From Chondrosia reniformis (taxonomy: Eukaryota; Porifera; Demospongiae; Chondrillida; Chondrillidae): a DNA stretch of 64,000 nucleotides. Below, in pieces: positions 35,222 to 46,409 of this stretch. The notes beneath the pieces were generated by a model. The model was not told the origin of the DNA, did no database searches, and was given only the letters and a program-made list of their open reading frames with translations. Numbering within the stretch: the stretch's first letter is position 1; each line of letters begins with the position of its first letter. The stretch covers positions 341,401 to 405,400 of the forward strand of contig OX359198.1 of NCBI GenBank assembly GCA_947172415.1, in the 5' to 3' direction. Both the position numbers and the translations under genes were made by a program.

Positions 35222-35908
35222 CTAGTGATAGAGGAGGAGAGTATAACATCAAAGGTACATTTCTAATTCTTGAAAACAAAACATTCCAAAATGACTTGAT
35301 CAAAAATACACAATTGACAACCACTTCAATTATTATGCATGTACATAGCGATGTGACAAGCAATGTAAAGAGATGTCGATACATTTTAAAGACTGAAACA
35401 CTCAACTGAACTAGGAGGGATGGAAGGTGGTGGATGAGGCATACAAACACCTCTCTGATTTCAAGACCTTGCTATATTATATAAATAAAACATACACACC
35501 CTAGTAGTACCTCTACCATATATAATGTACAACACTTACAGTATTTTTCCCAAACCTAACCTATTGATGTCAGCCACGGATAGGCTGCTCGTAAGTGCCA
35601 ATAATCAACCTTGTATGATTCTTAGTTATAGCTGATAAGCATGGTCCCAAACTTTTTGCTATTGCTGTCTTTATTTCTGATTGACCGGCGCCCTTGTCCA
35701 AAGGTTTAATCAACTGTAGTTCCTTTAGTTCTATCTTATGCGAGTTAGCACACATTTCTAGCCAGGCCAGATAATAAAATTACTTGTTTTTTTTGGAGAG
35801 GATCTTACATTAATTTGTTTTATCAATAATTTATCTAATGTTTACACCTTTAGTACTTGACACGTGTAAGACTGTATATGGTATAATAACAGGGTTTTCC
35901 CCATGTAG

Positions 35909-36034
35909 GCGTGGCTAATGGACTATGTGTTACCAGAGTGGCTACTGATGTATAGTAGTTGGTATACTTGTAGGAGACTTAGAGCTAAAGCCTTGAAGAA
36001 GAAGCAGAAAGGACAGCAATCTTTTCCCCCATGA
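35909..36034 (+). pseudogene. HSD17B12: HSD17B12-like terminal exon relic
   Basis: Matches the terminal exon at 12724-12834 (DYVLPEWLLMYSSW ... KKKQKGQ). The TAG is altered to CAATC..., so the frame runs a few codons further to TGA at 36032. No other exon of the gene lies nearby on this side. Confidence 0.8.
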
Positions 36035-36738
36035 CTTAATTCTACTGTATAATTAAGTCATGGGTTATGTCGACAATTCCTTTTCTATTTTCATATCAGG
36101 CTATATAAATGTGTAATACAATCTTTTGACTTTTAGAGCCTTGAAGAAAGATGCAGTTTTGTTGTCTCTTCACTCACATTATTCCAAGAGTCATTATCAC
36201 ACTTGTTAACTACTCTTTGTAAGTAACTATCTTGAATGCACCATGCATAATGACTGGTCAAAGCATAGAGAATTCTGTCCAAATATTTCAGTCTGTATAT
36301 GTACACAAACCACTATCACCTTAAGATAGATAGAAGGTGCATGGTCAACCTGCAGAAAACTATGGATATCTTTAACCATGCAGTTCCTGTGGGAGAAATG
36401 GCAGAAATTACTCAACAGCAAGCTATACCTATTTAAGGAAGTGTTTCTTTCAGTCGTTTCAGTTTGTTTTTATACCAGTTGAGAAAGGTCCTCGGATCGA
36501 AACGTCCTGGAAATTAAAAGAATTGTTCATTGTGTATTCCAGTCGCTGTGATTATGCTCAATAGCTATCTGATATAGTAATGTAAGATCCACAACTTGCA
36601 TTATCACTTTGAGAGACTTTACTTACTAATATATCATATACCAAAGAAATCAATTACAAGAGCTTGATGTTTATTTTATGCTAAACCTAAAATGTTTATC
36701 AATTATAACTACATTATTACTGATCAATTGAGCTCTTC
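36035..36738. other. Noncoding, end of the SerRS array
   Basis: No gene recognised. At 36687-36740 the 56-nt-type intron that normally joins the GIY-YIG exon to the first SerRS exon is still present. Only about five bases of that SerRS exon survive before unrelated sequence, so the array has been cut here. Confidence 0.55.
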
Positions 36739-37439
36739 TTACGGGCGAATACCTCCATTCCTCCTTATATTCCATTTGTAGTCATACTTAGCAAGGAGTA
36801 CATTTTCCATCCTTTGAGCCTCCCCTTGCTTCTGGTCCAGAGTAGGAGCACCACACTGGCCTCTCTGTTGGCCTTCCAGATTAACCTTTTTTGTTCTCAC
36901 CCATATTTCATAACCATTTCTTAGGGCCCGATCAATAAGGTCTGCTTTGTGGCTACCATTTCTTGCATACTCCGAGAGACGGTCTGTGAGAGACCTATCA
37001 TTGCGTTGTCGGCAAGTGCAGCCTACATACACCACTTGAGAGTCTTCTATGAAGAGATGAAAGTATTAGTTATCTCCTGAGAACAGTGAAGGACTAGTCA
37101 ATGTGAAATATATGCCGTGTCCATATGCGGTTGATCTTCAACTAATATAATGCGATTGAAGTAATATGTATATGTATACAACCATTGTCACGTTCTTCCT
37201 GACCTCTGTTCCTGAACAATTTTAGTTCGTAGATACCACAGCCATCATCTTCAACAAAGTCTACAGGCTTTCGATAGTATCCCAGTGCATCGTTGTTTCT
37301 AGGTATATATCCATTCTGTTGGTCATTCCTCATCATAATGTGCCACCTAGTCCAGTCATCTCCTCCTAATCCCTTAACATTATTATTAACTGTAGCTGTC
37401 TCTCTGTAGTCTCTAGCTTTCTTCTTCTTTTCTTTCTTA
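36739..37439 (-). other. C-terminally fused GIY-YIG domain
   Basis: Directly after the SerRS KKEKKKK tail the frame continues as [10 protein letters not shown] into a GIY-YIG domain ([10 protein letters not shown], then [30 protein letters not shown]). In the other copies KKKK is followed by TAA and 1-2 kb of spacer. The closing exon ends RNGGIRP and TAA. Confidence 0.8.
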
Positions 37440-40400
37440 CACTTCTCCTCATCAATTGGAGCTGGTTTTACAAATTTGATAATGTCTCTATATTGAGGAG
37501 GCATCCATTGTTTTAGTACATCCGGCACTGCCACGCCCTCCTCTGTCTGGTAGTTCTCCAGGATGGCACAGATGGTTCTGGTGGTGGCACACAATGTGGC
37601 ATTCAACATGTGAACAAATTCAGTCTGTGGAGAAGAAGATGTCACATGTGAGGCGCTCAATGAACTTATAATATTATGTGAAAAGTCAGCTAGAGAGATG
37701 TACGATGTACATAGCAGTGAGGGCTTCAAAGAAGTACATATTTTTAGCCTAATAATACGTACAATAGTTCAAAATGAAACTAATACGTACATATAACTGG
37801 ATTATTAACTGAAATATCAATAGTTCAGTAAGATATAGTAAGATCCTCCCACTGCTACATTGTACACATCTTATAACAGACCCACCCCTGTGTTCTTCTT
37901 CTTGGTCTGTCCATATCTAATGTGCAGTCTCCTTGACTGATAGTCTGTGCAGTTTGAACAAGAAACTAGTTCTCTAAACACACCGGAATGGGGAAACCAC
38001 GCTTCCAAATCTGAAGACATGGAGAGACCAGAAAAATATATCTACAAGCAGGCAGGGAGGGAGGGAAGGAGGTAGGTGGGTGGGGCAGGCAGGGAGGGAA
38101 GGAGGTAGGTGGGTGGGGCAGGCAGGCAGGGAGGGAAGGAGGTAGGTGGGTGGGGCAGGCAGGGAGGGAGGAAAGGAGGTAGGTGGGGCAGGCAGGGAGG
38201 GAAGGAGGTAGGTGGGGCAGGCAGGGAGGGAAGGAGGTAGGTGGGTGGGGCAGGCAGGGAGGGAGGAAAGGAGGTAGGTGGGGCAGGCAGGGAGGGAAGT
38301 AGGTAGGTGGGTGGGGCAGGCAGGGAGGGAGGAAAGGAGGTAGGTGGGGCAGGCAGGGAGGGAAGGAGGTAGGTGGGGCAGGCAGGGAGGGAAGGAGGTA
38401 GGTGGGGCAGGCAGGGAGGGAAGGCAGACGTTTTTACTAGACTTGCCAAGTTTCTTAGCTGCAGCATTGTTCAGTTCTCCTGAGACAATATTGACTATTC
38501 TATAAGGTAGACCGAGTGCCTGATTGAACTTCTCAGCATTGTCAATCATTTCATCAAATAATTTCCAAGACTCTCCATCATGAGGACTAGTTAGACAAAA
38601 CTGTTCAACCTAACCACACCAGATTGGACAATGAGATAGTCATGAGATAAGGTACTGGAATATATAGCAGAGAACCATCACAATCTGACAATAGTCTCCT
38701 CCCATCATATACTCTTTTAAGTTCCTATTTAAAAAGTACTATACAATAGAGAAATGTGGTAGAGTTTCATTGGGGATGAATCTTTACCTATTCCATTAGT
38801 ACTGTCACATTATGTGCATTTCAGACCATTGCAGTCAGTCACATGGGACACTTTCAATTCAGCTGAGACAGACTGGTAAAATATACATGCACATACTCAA
38901 TAAATTTCATTTACCACCTGAAATCAGCTGACCTTTCAAACCTTATAGAGTATAGGTACCAGATATATACTTACGCTTATATGGAAATTGCAAAGCTTGT
39001 CTAAACAAAATTTTAATGATTTCAATTATCATTGACAACTTTAAGTACACAACTCAACTCCTCTCAACCATCTCCTATTAACCAATAGTGCAGAATTGTT
39101 AGCCAACCTTTTCAAACTGGTGAACTCTGAAGATTCCTCTTGTGTCTCTACCATGTGCTCCCACCTCTTGTCTGAAGCAGGTGGAGAAGCCAGCGTACCT
39201 CTTTGGTAGTTCAGAGGGGTCCATCCAGTCCCCGCGGTGGAAGGCAGCTATTGACTGCTCACTGGTAGCGATGAGGTACTTCTCCTCATCTCCTCCCTCC
39301 CCCACCACCTCACTGCTCTTACCTATCACCTACATATTATATACAAACATGCCCATTGTAACAATATAAATTACATATTAGTAATAAGCACACAGTGCGA
39401 ATGAGGATTACCATTACATTGATCATGCACTGGTATAGTACAGCAGGTATACCTGAATAACAATTACTTGTACAGTTTATATAACCCCAAGCTCCAGTTC
39501 AGCTCAGCTCAGCTATTTGGGGAGTGAACATGTCTCCAGGTTCACTCCCCAAATAGCTGAGTTATGGCAATCATGAATTTGATTTAACAAAATATTATTT
39601 CAGGTCCCTTAGATCACAGACTATTAGGAATTGAGTTAAGAGTTCTGGAAAACTGTTCCTTTACTTACTCTTATATACAGCAAGGTCCAAGTACACAGTC
39701 AATTACATATATCAACTCTTACAGAACCATATTCATGAAACCTATACACACTGCCATGCTGTAGTTACCTACATACATGGTTCTCACTCTCACCTGGTTT
39801 AGTTTCCTATAGTATTTCTATTTATTACAGAGTAGGTATAGAGGAAAATGTTATTTGTGAACAAAGGACCAGAAATTTGGGATTTGGTTGCTGTTACAAA
39901 TGTATACACTAAACGATATTCATTATACTGTACTTACACACCTACTAGCTGAGTTAAACTAATCATGAATTTGATTTAACAAAACATTGGAGTGAACAAC
40001 AATGACATCATATATATTACGTACATAGGCTGATGCATAGCAACCAAGGCCTGGGGTGTGGCAGATATTTGCTAGGCCTGTCACACAACAGAAGGATAAT
40101 TAAATGCATGATATTCATTGCTGAATAATTGTATTCACGACAAATGGGCACTTGCAGGATGTACATTGCACAATAGCAAGAAGTACGATAGATATACTGT
40201 ACCTATCTAAAAACAGGTAAAATTGCTGGTCACGCACACGTAAGTGTTGGGCTCGATTAGGCTTGCCCCAATTATTATTCTATGAAGGAAGATATATGTA
40301 TAATACAGTACTTTTTGGGTCGGTTGTCCAGACTGGACATTGCAATCGTATCATAAAAGGTTATCACTGCATGCATGGTGGCATCATTCAAGTGGGAAAG

Positions 40401-43400
40401 TTGTTCAAATGGTAGTTGTAAGTCACTGCCCAGCCTGGACAACTAAACTAAAAATGTATTGTATACAGTATTGTAGGTCCATCAAACCATTAGTCCATTA
40501 GTACAATTAACATGTGTAATATACTGCATATGTTGCTTATGCAAGCTATACATGCCCACTGTAACAGTATAAATTATATGTGAATACTATAAATATAATA
40601 TGTACACATATAATATCTACCATCAACCTCTCTCCTCTACCATCAACCTCTCCCTCTTCTACCATCAACCTCTCTCTACCATCAACCTCTCTCTCTTCTA
40701 CCATCAATCTCTCCCTCTTCTACCATCAACCTCTCCCTCTCCTACCATCAACCTCTCTCTCTCCTACCATCAACCTCTCCCTCTTCTACCATCAACCTCT
40801 CTCTCTCCTACCATCAACCTCTCTCTTCTACCATCAACCTCTCTCTACCATCAACCTCTCTCTCTTCTACCATCAACCTTCTCTCTCTTCTACCATCAAC
40901 CTCTCTCTCTCTTCTACCATCAACCTCTCTCTACCATCAACCTCTCTCTACCATCAACCTCTCTCTTCTACCATCAACCTCTCTCTCTCTTCTACCATCA
41001 ACCTCTCCCTCTTCTACCATCAACCTCTCCCTCTTCTACTATCAACCTCTCCCTCTTCTACCATCAACCTCTCCCTCTTCTACTATCAACCTCTCCCTCT
41101 TCTACCATCAACCTCTCTCTTCTACCATCAACCTCTCTCTCTTCTACCATCAACCTCTCTCTCTCCTACCATCAACCTCTCTCTACCATCAACCTTCTCT
41201 ATTCCATCAACCTCTCTCTTCTACCATCAACCTCTCTCTACCATCAACCTCTCTCTCTTCTACCATCAACCTCTCTCTTCTACCATCAACCTCTCTCTCT
41301 TCTACCATCAACCTCTCTCTACCATCAACCTCTCTCTACCATCAACCTCTCTCTACCATCAACCTCTCTCTTCTACCATCAACCTCTCTCTCTTCTACCA
41401 TCAACCTCTCCCTCTTCTACCATCAACCTCTCCCTCTTCTACTATCAACCTCTCCCTCTTCTACCATCAACCTCTCCCTCTTCTACTATCAACCTCTCCC
41501 TCTTCTACCATCAACCTCTCTCTTCTACCATCAACCTCTCTCTCTTCTACCATCAACCTCTCTCTCTCCTACCATCAACCTCTCTCTACCATCAACCTTC
41601 TCTATTCCATCAACCTCTCTCTTCTACCATCAACCTCTCTCTACCATCAACCTCTCTCTCTTCTACCATCAACCTCTCTCTTCTACCATCAACCTCTCTC
41701 TTCTACCATCAACCTCTCTCTTCCATCAACCTCTCTCTTCTACCATCAACCTCTCTCTCTTCTACCATCAACCTCTCTCTACCATCAACCTCTCTCTACC
41801 ATCAACCTCTCTCTACCATCAACCTCTCTCTTCTACCATCAACCTCTCTCTCTTCTACCATCAACCTCTCTCTTCCATCAACCTCTCCCTCTCTTCTACA
41901 CCATCAACCTCTCTCTCTCTTCTACCATCAACCTCTCTCTTCTACCATCAACCCCTCTCTTCCATCAACCTTCTCTCTCTCCTACCATCAACCCCTCTCT
42001 TCCATCAACCTCTCTCTTCTACCATCAACCTCTCTCTTCTACCATCAACCTATCTCTCCTACCATCAACCCCTCTCTTCCATCAACCTCTCTCTTCTACC
42101 ATCAACCTCTCTCTTCTACCATCAACCTCTCTCTACCATCAACCTTCTCTCTCCTACCATCAACCCCTCTCTTCCATCAACCTCTCTCTTCTACCATCAA
42201 CCTCTCTCTACCATCAACCTTCTCTCTCTCCTACCATCAACCCCTCTCTTCCATCAACCTCTCTCTTCTACCATCAACCTCTCTCTTCTACCATCAACCT
42301 CTCTCTACCATCAACCTCTCTCTTCTACCATCAACCTCTCTCTACCATCAACCTCTCTCTCTTCTACCATCAACCTCTCTCTTCTCCCACTCCTATAATG
42401 GTCCACCTTGTAGAGTTCCTCATCGAACTGACTGAGTTGTGCCACCTCCTGCATCACCTGACATTTGGGGAAAGAAAAGGATTAACCTCATATAGAGCCA
42501 ATTTTGTTAGACTTAATTAGCAGGGTTTACCTCTTTCTTCATAAAGAAGGGAACATAGAGTGGACAGTAATTTCTCTGAGAGAGCAGCTGAAGTCCAAAC
42601 TGAATGAGTGCCATCTCAAGAAACACACAAGGACCTGAGGAGGAGGGGGAGGAGAGGAGATAAGGAGGAGAGGAAGGGAGGCGAGGAGAGGAGAGGAGAG
42701 GAGAGGAGAGGAGGAGAGGAGAGAAGATGAGAGGAGGGGAGAGGAGGAGGGATGGGACATTAAAGGTTAATATGGTAAAAGTTAAGTTAATACCTCATAG
42801 TGGGTGGGTCACATGGACACTCCCCTCACCTTTCAAGTAGTAGCATCTGTTTCCAGCTGTCACTGTTCCTCTGTGCATGTCAGCTCCATCTATCATGACA
42901 ATGAGATCTACATGAGAGTACTTCTTCCTCTCCTTACAAGATCCCCACATTCTCTCTACAATGTTACCAGACACCTTCAGAGGGACACCAGCAAAAGGAT
43001 TAAGTGGTTACCATGGTTACAGGTCAGACCCACCTCATCAATACAGAAGGGCTGGCCTACCCAGACCCACCTCATCAATACTGAAGGGCTGGCCTACCCA
43101 GACTCACCTCATCATTACAGAAGGGCTGGCCTACCCAGACCCACCTCATCATTACAGAAGGGCTGGCCTACCCAGACCCACCTCATCATTACAGAAGGGC
43201 TGGCCTACCCAGACCCACCTCATCATTACAGAAGGGCTGGCCTACCCAGACCCACCTCATCATTACTGATGGGAACGCTGTCGTGAACCAGGTTGCCAAT
43301 CATGACAAGGTTCTTCGTTCTCTCCTCCTCCAGGCTCTTCATCTCAATCTGAGCTCGCTCATTCTCTGACTCAATTAACAACTGAATCTTTTTAATTTGA

Positions 43401-45195
43401 ACAACTGTGAGTGACTGTGGAATGGAAACAGAAGAGAAAGTGTGAGTGACTGTGGAATGGGGAGAGAAGAGAAATTGTGAGTGACTGTGGAATGGAGAGA
43501 GAAGAGAAATTGTGAGTGACTGTGGAATGGAGACAGAAGAGAAATTGTGAGTGACTGTGGAATTGAGACAGATGAGAAAGTAGAGAGAGGAGAACCATAG
43601 AGAGAGATAAAAACTAGATATAAACATATAGAAATTTGTGGTTAACCTTTAAGTCTTCAGGTTTCAAGTTCGCAAGGGTGTCCTGGACTTCTTGGGGAAT
43701 AGTGTCATCTTCTCCATCTGGCTCCTTGTTCTACAAGTACAACACAAACATAATACAGAAGAAAAAGGGAAAAAAGAGAAAAAAAGGGGAAAAAGGGTTC
43801 TATTTCACTAACCAACCTCATATAGTGGATATACATATTGTCAAAGTACTGTATAAGAAAATGGTGAATAATATATTTGAAGAATTGCCATATGCTATGA
43901 CATCAATCTTTGGCAGTACAGTAACTAAGATAGACAGGTGATATTGGAGTACACAATTATAGTACCTTCTTTTTAGTTCCAATTTCTTTGCTACAAGTGT
44001 TCTTCAACTTGTTCCAATTGTCAACTTGGAATCTCACTAGCGATAGAGGAGGAGAGTATTACATCAAAGGTACATTTCCAATTTTTGAAAACAAAATAAA
44101 TTCATCAATAAATACACAATTATGCATGTCACATTTCAATTATTACGACACACAATGTATATGTACTAACAAGATATCATTACATTTTAATCTCAAACAT
44201 ACAACTGAAGTAGGAGTGAGGGACTTGATGTCAGCCATGTTTTTTATAGGAAAATGGCATATAGATTTGTTTATTCATGACACAATAACTACACATGTAT
44301 ATGAGTTGTGTAACTTACACTTTCTCCATTTCGTGTCTGCTTCTACTACTCTGTCAACATAGGACGGATCTTTGAACCGATTTTTTTGGTTCTGTCGAAT
44401 CTTCTCCGGATCGCCTCCCTTGCAGAACAGATCCAACCTAAAATGTTTATCAGTTATAACTACATTGTTACTGATCAATTGAGCTCTTCTTACCGTCGAA
44501 TACCTCCATTCCTCCTTTTATTCCATTTGTAGTCATACTTAGCAAGGAGTACATTTTCCATCCTTTGAGCCTCCCCTTGCTTCTGGTCCAGAGTAGGAGC
44601 ACCACACTGGCCTCTCTGTTGGCCTTCCAGATTAACCTTCTTTGTTCTCACCTTTATTTGATAACCATCTTCTAGGGCCTGATCAATAAGGTCTGCTTTG
44701 TGGCTACCATTTCTTGCATACTCCGAGAGACGGTCTGTGAGAGACCTATCATTGCGTTGTCGGCAAGTGCAGCCTACATACACCACTTGAGAGTCTTCTA
44801 TGAAGAGATGAAAGTATTAGTTATCTCCTGAGAACAGTGAAGGACCAGACAATGTGAAATATATGCCGTGTCCATATGCGGTTGATCTTCAACTAATATA
44901 ATGCGATTGAAGTGATATGTATATATATACAACCATTGTCACGTTCTTCCTGACCTCTGTTCCTGTACAATTTTAGTTCGTAGATACCACAGCCATTCTC
45001 TCCATCTGCAACAAGGTCTTGTCTTCGACGGTATCCCGGTGCACCGTTGAGTCTAGCTTCATACTCTCCATTAGGATCAAGGTCGGGTCTCATTATAATG
45101 CGCCAATCGGTCCAGTCATCTCCTCCTAATCCCTCAACATCATTATTAACTTCATGATCAGCTGTCTCTCTAAATATTCTATTTCCAGCTGCCAT
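36739..45195 (-). CDS. GIY-YIG - seryl-tRNA synthetase - GIY-YIG fusion
   Basis: Exons in gene order: 45195-44934, 44797-44494, 44437-44319, 44036-43966, 43730-43647, 43414-43256, 42974-42830, 42634-42531, 42457-42407, 39329-39108, 38609-38447, 38010-37886, 37624-37183, 37046-36739 (TAA). All phases agree and the sum is 2,559 nt (852 aa). Residues 1-189 form a GIY-YIG domain (GIY at 70-72, YVG at 94-96, Arg110, Glu168, Asn180). Residues from 190 to about 672 are cytosolic SerRS: the tRNA-binding arm, motif 1 ending in FFMKKE, the TSEQ loop, motif 2 ([14 protein letters not shown]) and motif 3 (TTRTICAIL). The last 180 residues are a second GIY-YIG domain. SerRS charges tRNA-Ser; the nuclease-like parts have no known role in it. 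The loop reads TSEQS where the other copies have TSEQP, which may weaken charging. No Met occurs in the first three SerRS exons, so a start upstream is required. Confidence 0.75.
38011..38446 (-). other. GC-AG intron of SerRS
   Basis: The donor is TTG|GCAAGT and the acceptor CTTCAG|AT. Only this joint gives AAKKL-D-LEAWF, matching SerRS of other animals; a GT donor a few bases later would insert extra residues. The same GC donor is kept in the copies at 23051, 50313 and 59046. Confidence 0.8.
38041..38430. repeat. G/C-asymmetric minisatellite in GC-AG intron
   Basis: About a dozen units built from GGCAGGCAGGGAGGGAAGG and AGGTAGGTGGGTGGG, between the GC donor and the next exon. Shorter arrays lie at 50170-50305 and 58908-59038. 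Confidence 0.9.
39330..40609. other. SerRS intron, unique part
   Basis: Intron between the motif-2 exon and the exon at 42407. It contains the hairpin at 39510-39559 and no coding sequence. Copies run at 51208-52610 and 59941-61565. Confidence 0.6.
39510..39559. repeat. Perfect 20-bp stem hairpin
   Basis: CAGCTATTTGGGGAGTGAAC is followed, after a 10-base loop, by its exact reverse complement. A copy lies at 51414-51463 with one change confined to the loop. The third SerRS copy lacks it (junction near 60410). Confidence 0.9.
40610..42395. repeat. Long CTCT(A)CCATCAAC microsatellite
   Basis: About 1.8 kb of variable-length units (CTCTCTCTTCTACCATCAAC and shorter forms), ending 12 bases before the splice donor of the SerRS exon at 42407. 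Several sub-blocks are repeated as larger units of roughly 490 bases. Long open frames here are an artefact. Confidence 0.95.
42635..42755. repeat. GAGGA-rich tract at SerRS 3' splice site
   Basis: A purine-rich tandem tract that reads as a CT-rich tract on the transcribed strand and ends directly at the acceptor CCTCAG|GTCC of exon 42634-42531. Equivalent tracts at 53992-54088 and 62938-63074 differ in length. Confidence 0.85.
43024..43260. repeat. Minisatellite of 5' splice sites, copy 1
   Basis: Seven 37-base units. On the transcribed strand each carries GATGAGGTGGGT or GATGAGGTGAGT, which repeats the exon end and donor of SerRS exon 43414-43256. The first unit is the donor itself. Confidence 0.9.
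43395..43590. repeat. Minisatellite of 3' splice sites, copy 1
   Basis: Five units of about 35 bases. On the transcribed strand each reads as a CT-rich tract followed by CCATTCCACAG|TCACTCACA, i.e. the acceptor of exon 43414-43256 and its first codons. In the copy at about 55217-55320 only three units are present. Confidence 0.85.
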
Positions 45196-45532
45196 TAAAA
45201 GTATGTATATGTACTAACAAGATATCATTACATTTTAATCTGAAACATACAACTGAAGTAGGAGTGAGGGAAGGTGGTGGACGATGCATACAAAACCTCT
45301 GAACTCAGCTATGTTATATAAATAAAACAACATACACACATGTTAGGCTTGGGAAAATACTATAAATGCTGTACATTATATATGGTGGAGGTACTAGAGT
45401 TTGTATGTATTTATATAGTATAGCAGCCTAATACCTACTTGATGTCAGCCATGTTTTTTATAGGAAAATGGCGTTTAGATTTGTTTATTCATGACACAAT
45501 AACTACACATGTATATGAGTTGTGTAACTTAC

Positions 45533-46409
45533 ACTTTCTCCATTTCGTGTCTGCTTCTACTACTCTGTCAACATAGGACGGATCTTTGAACCGATTTTTT
45601 TGGTTCTGTCGAATCTTCTCCGGATCGCCTCCCTTGCAGAACAGATCCAACCTAAAATGTTTATCAGTTATAACTACATTGTTACTGATCAATTGAGCTC
45701 TTCTTACCGTCGAATACCTCCATTCCTCCTTTTATTCCATTTGTAGTCATACTTAGCAAGGAGTACATTTTCCATCCTTTGAGCCTCCCCTTGCTTCTGG
45801 TCCAGAGTAGGAGCACCACACTGGCCTCTCTGTTGGCCTTCCAGATTAACCTTCTTTGTTCTCACCCATATTTGATAACCATTTCTTAGGGCCCGATCAA
45901 TAAGGTCTGCTTTGTGGCTACCATTTCTTGCATACTCCGAGAGACGGTCTGTGAGAGACCTATCATTGCGTTGTCGGCAAGTGCAGCCTACATACACCAC
46001 TTGAGAGTCTTCTATGAAGAGATGAAAGTATTAGTTATCTCCTGAGAACAGTGAAGGACCAGACAATGTGAAATATATGCCGTGTCCATATGCGGTTGAT
46101 CTTCAACTAATATAATGCGATTGAAGTGATATGTATATATATACAACCATTGTCACGTTCTTCCTGACCTCTGTTCCTGTACAATTTTAGTTCGTAGATA
46201 CCACAGCCATTCTCTCCATCTGCAACAAGGTCTTGTCTTCGACGGTATCCCGGTGCACCGTTGAGTCTAGCTTCATACTCTCCATTAGGATCAAGGTCGG
46301 GTCTCATTATAATGCGCCAATCGGTCCAGTCATCTCCTCCTAATCCCTCAACATCATTATTAACTTCACGATCAGCTGTCTCTCTAAATATTCTATTTCC
46401 AGCTGCCAT
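45533..46409 (-). CDS. GIY-YIG + SerRS N-terminal cassette 2
   Basis: Exons: 46409-46148, 46011-45708 and 45651-45533, i.e. a near-exact 1,214-base shift of the first three exons of the fusion gene. It encodes the complete GIY-YIG domain ([36 protein letters not shown]) and then [14 protein letters not shown] of SerRS. The next SerRS exon is not duplicated behind it, so the third exon ends in a phase-1 donor that could splice to 44036, skipping cassette 1. Without that splice, a stop in the 56-nt intron gives a stand-alone 189-aa GIY-YIG protein. It differs from cassette 1 in [10 protein letters not shown] instead of [10 protein letters not shown]. Confidence 0.7.

Noticed and set aside
38041-38549. 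191-aa Pro-rich extension of SerRS (LPACPTYLL repeats)
   Set aside because: It arises by reading through the GC donor into the minisatellite. The GC-AG splice restores conserved SerRS sequence instead.
40580-42520. Open frames of 646 and 611 aa
   Set aside because: They are translations of the CTCT(A)CCATCAAC microsatellite inside a SerRS intron, open in several frames at once.
43024-43260. CRISPR-like regular repeats
   Set aside because: Units are directly adjacent without unique spacers, there are no cas genes, and the host is a eukaryote.
44494-45195. Cassettes as free-standing genes unrelated to SerRS
   Set aside because: Possible through intron retention, but the phase-matched 56-nt intron, its recurrence in four copies and the lack of any other SerRS start make fusion the better reading.
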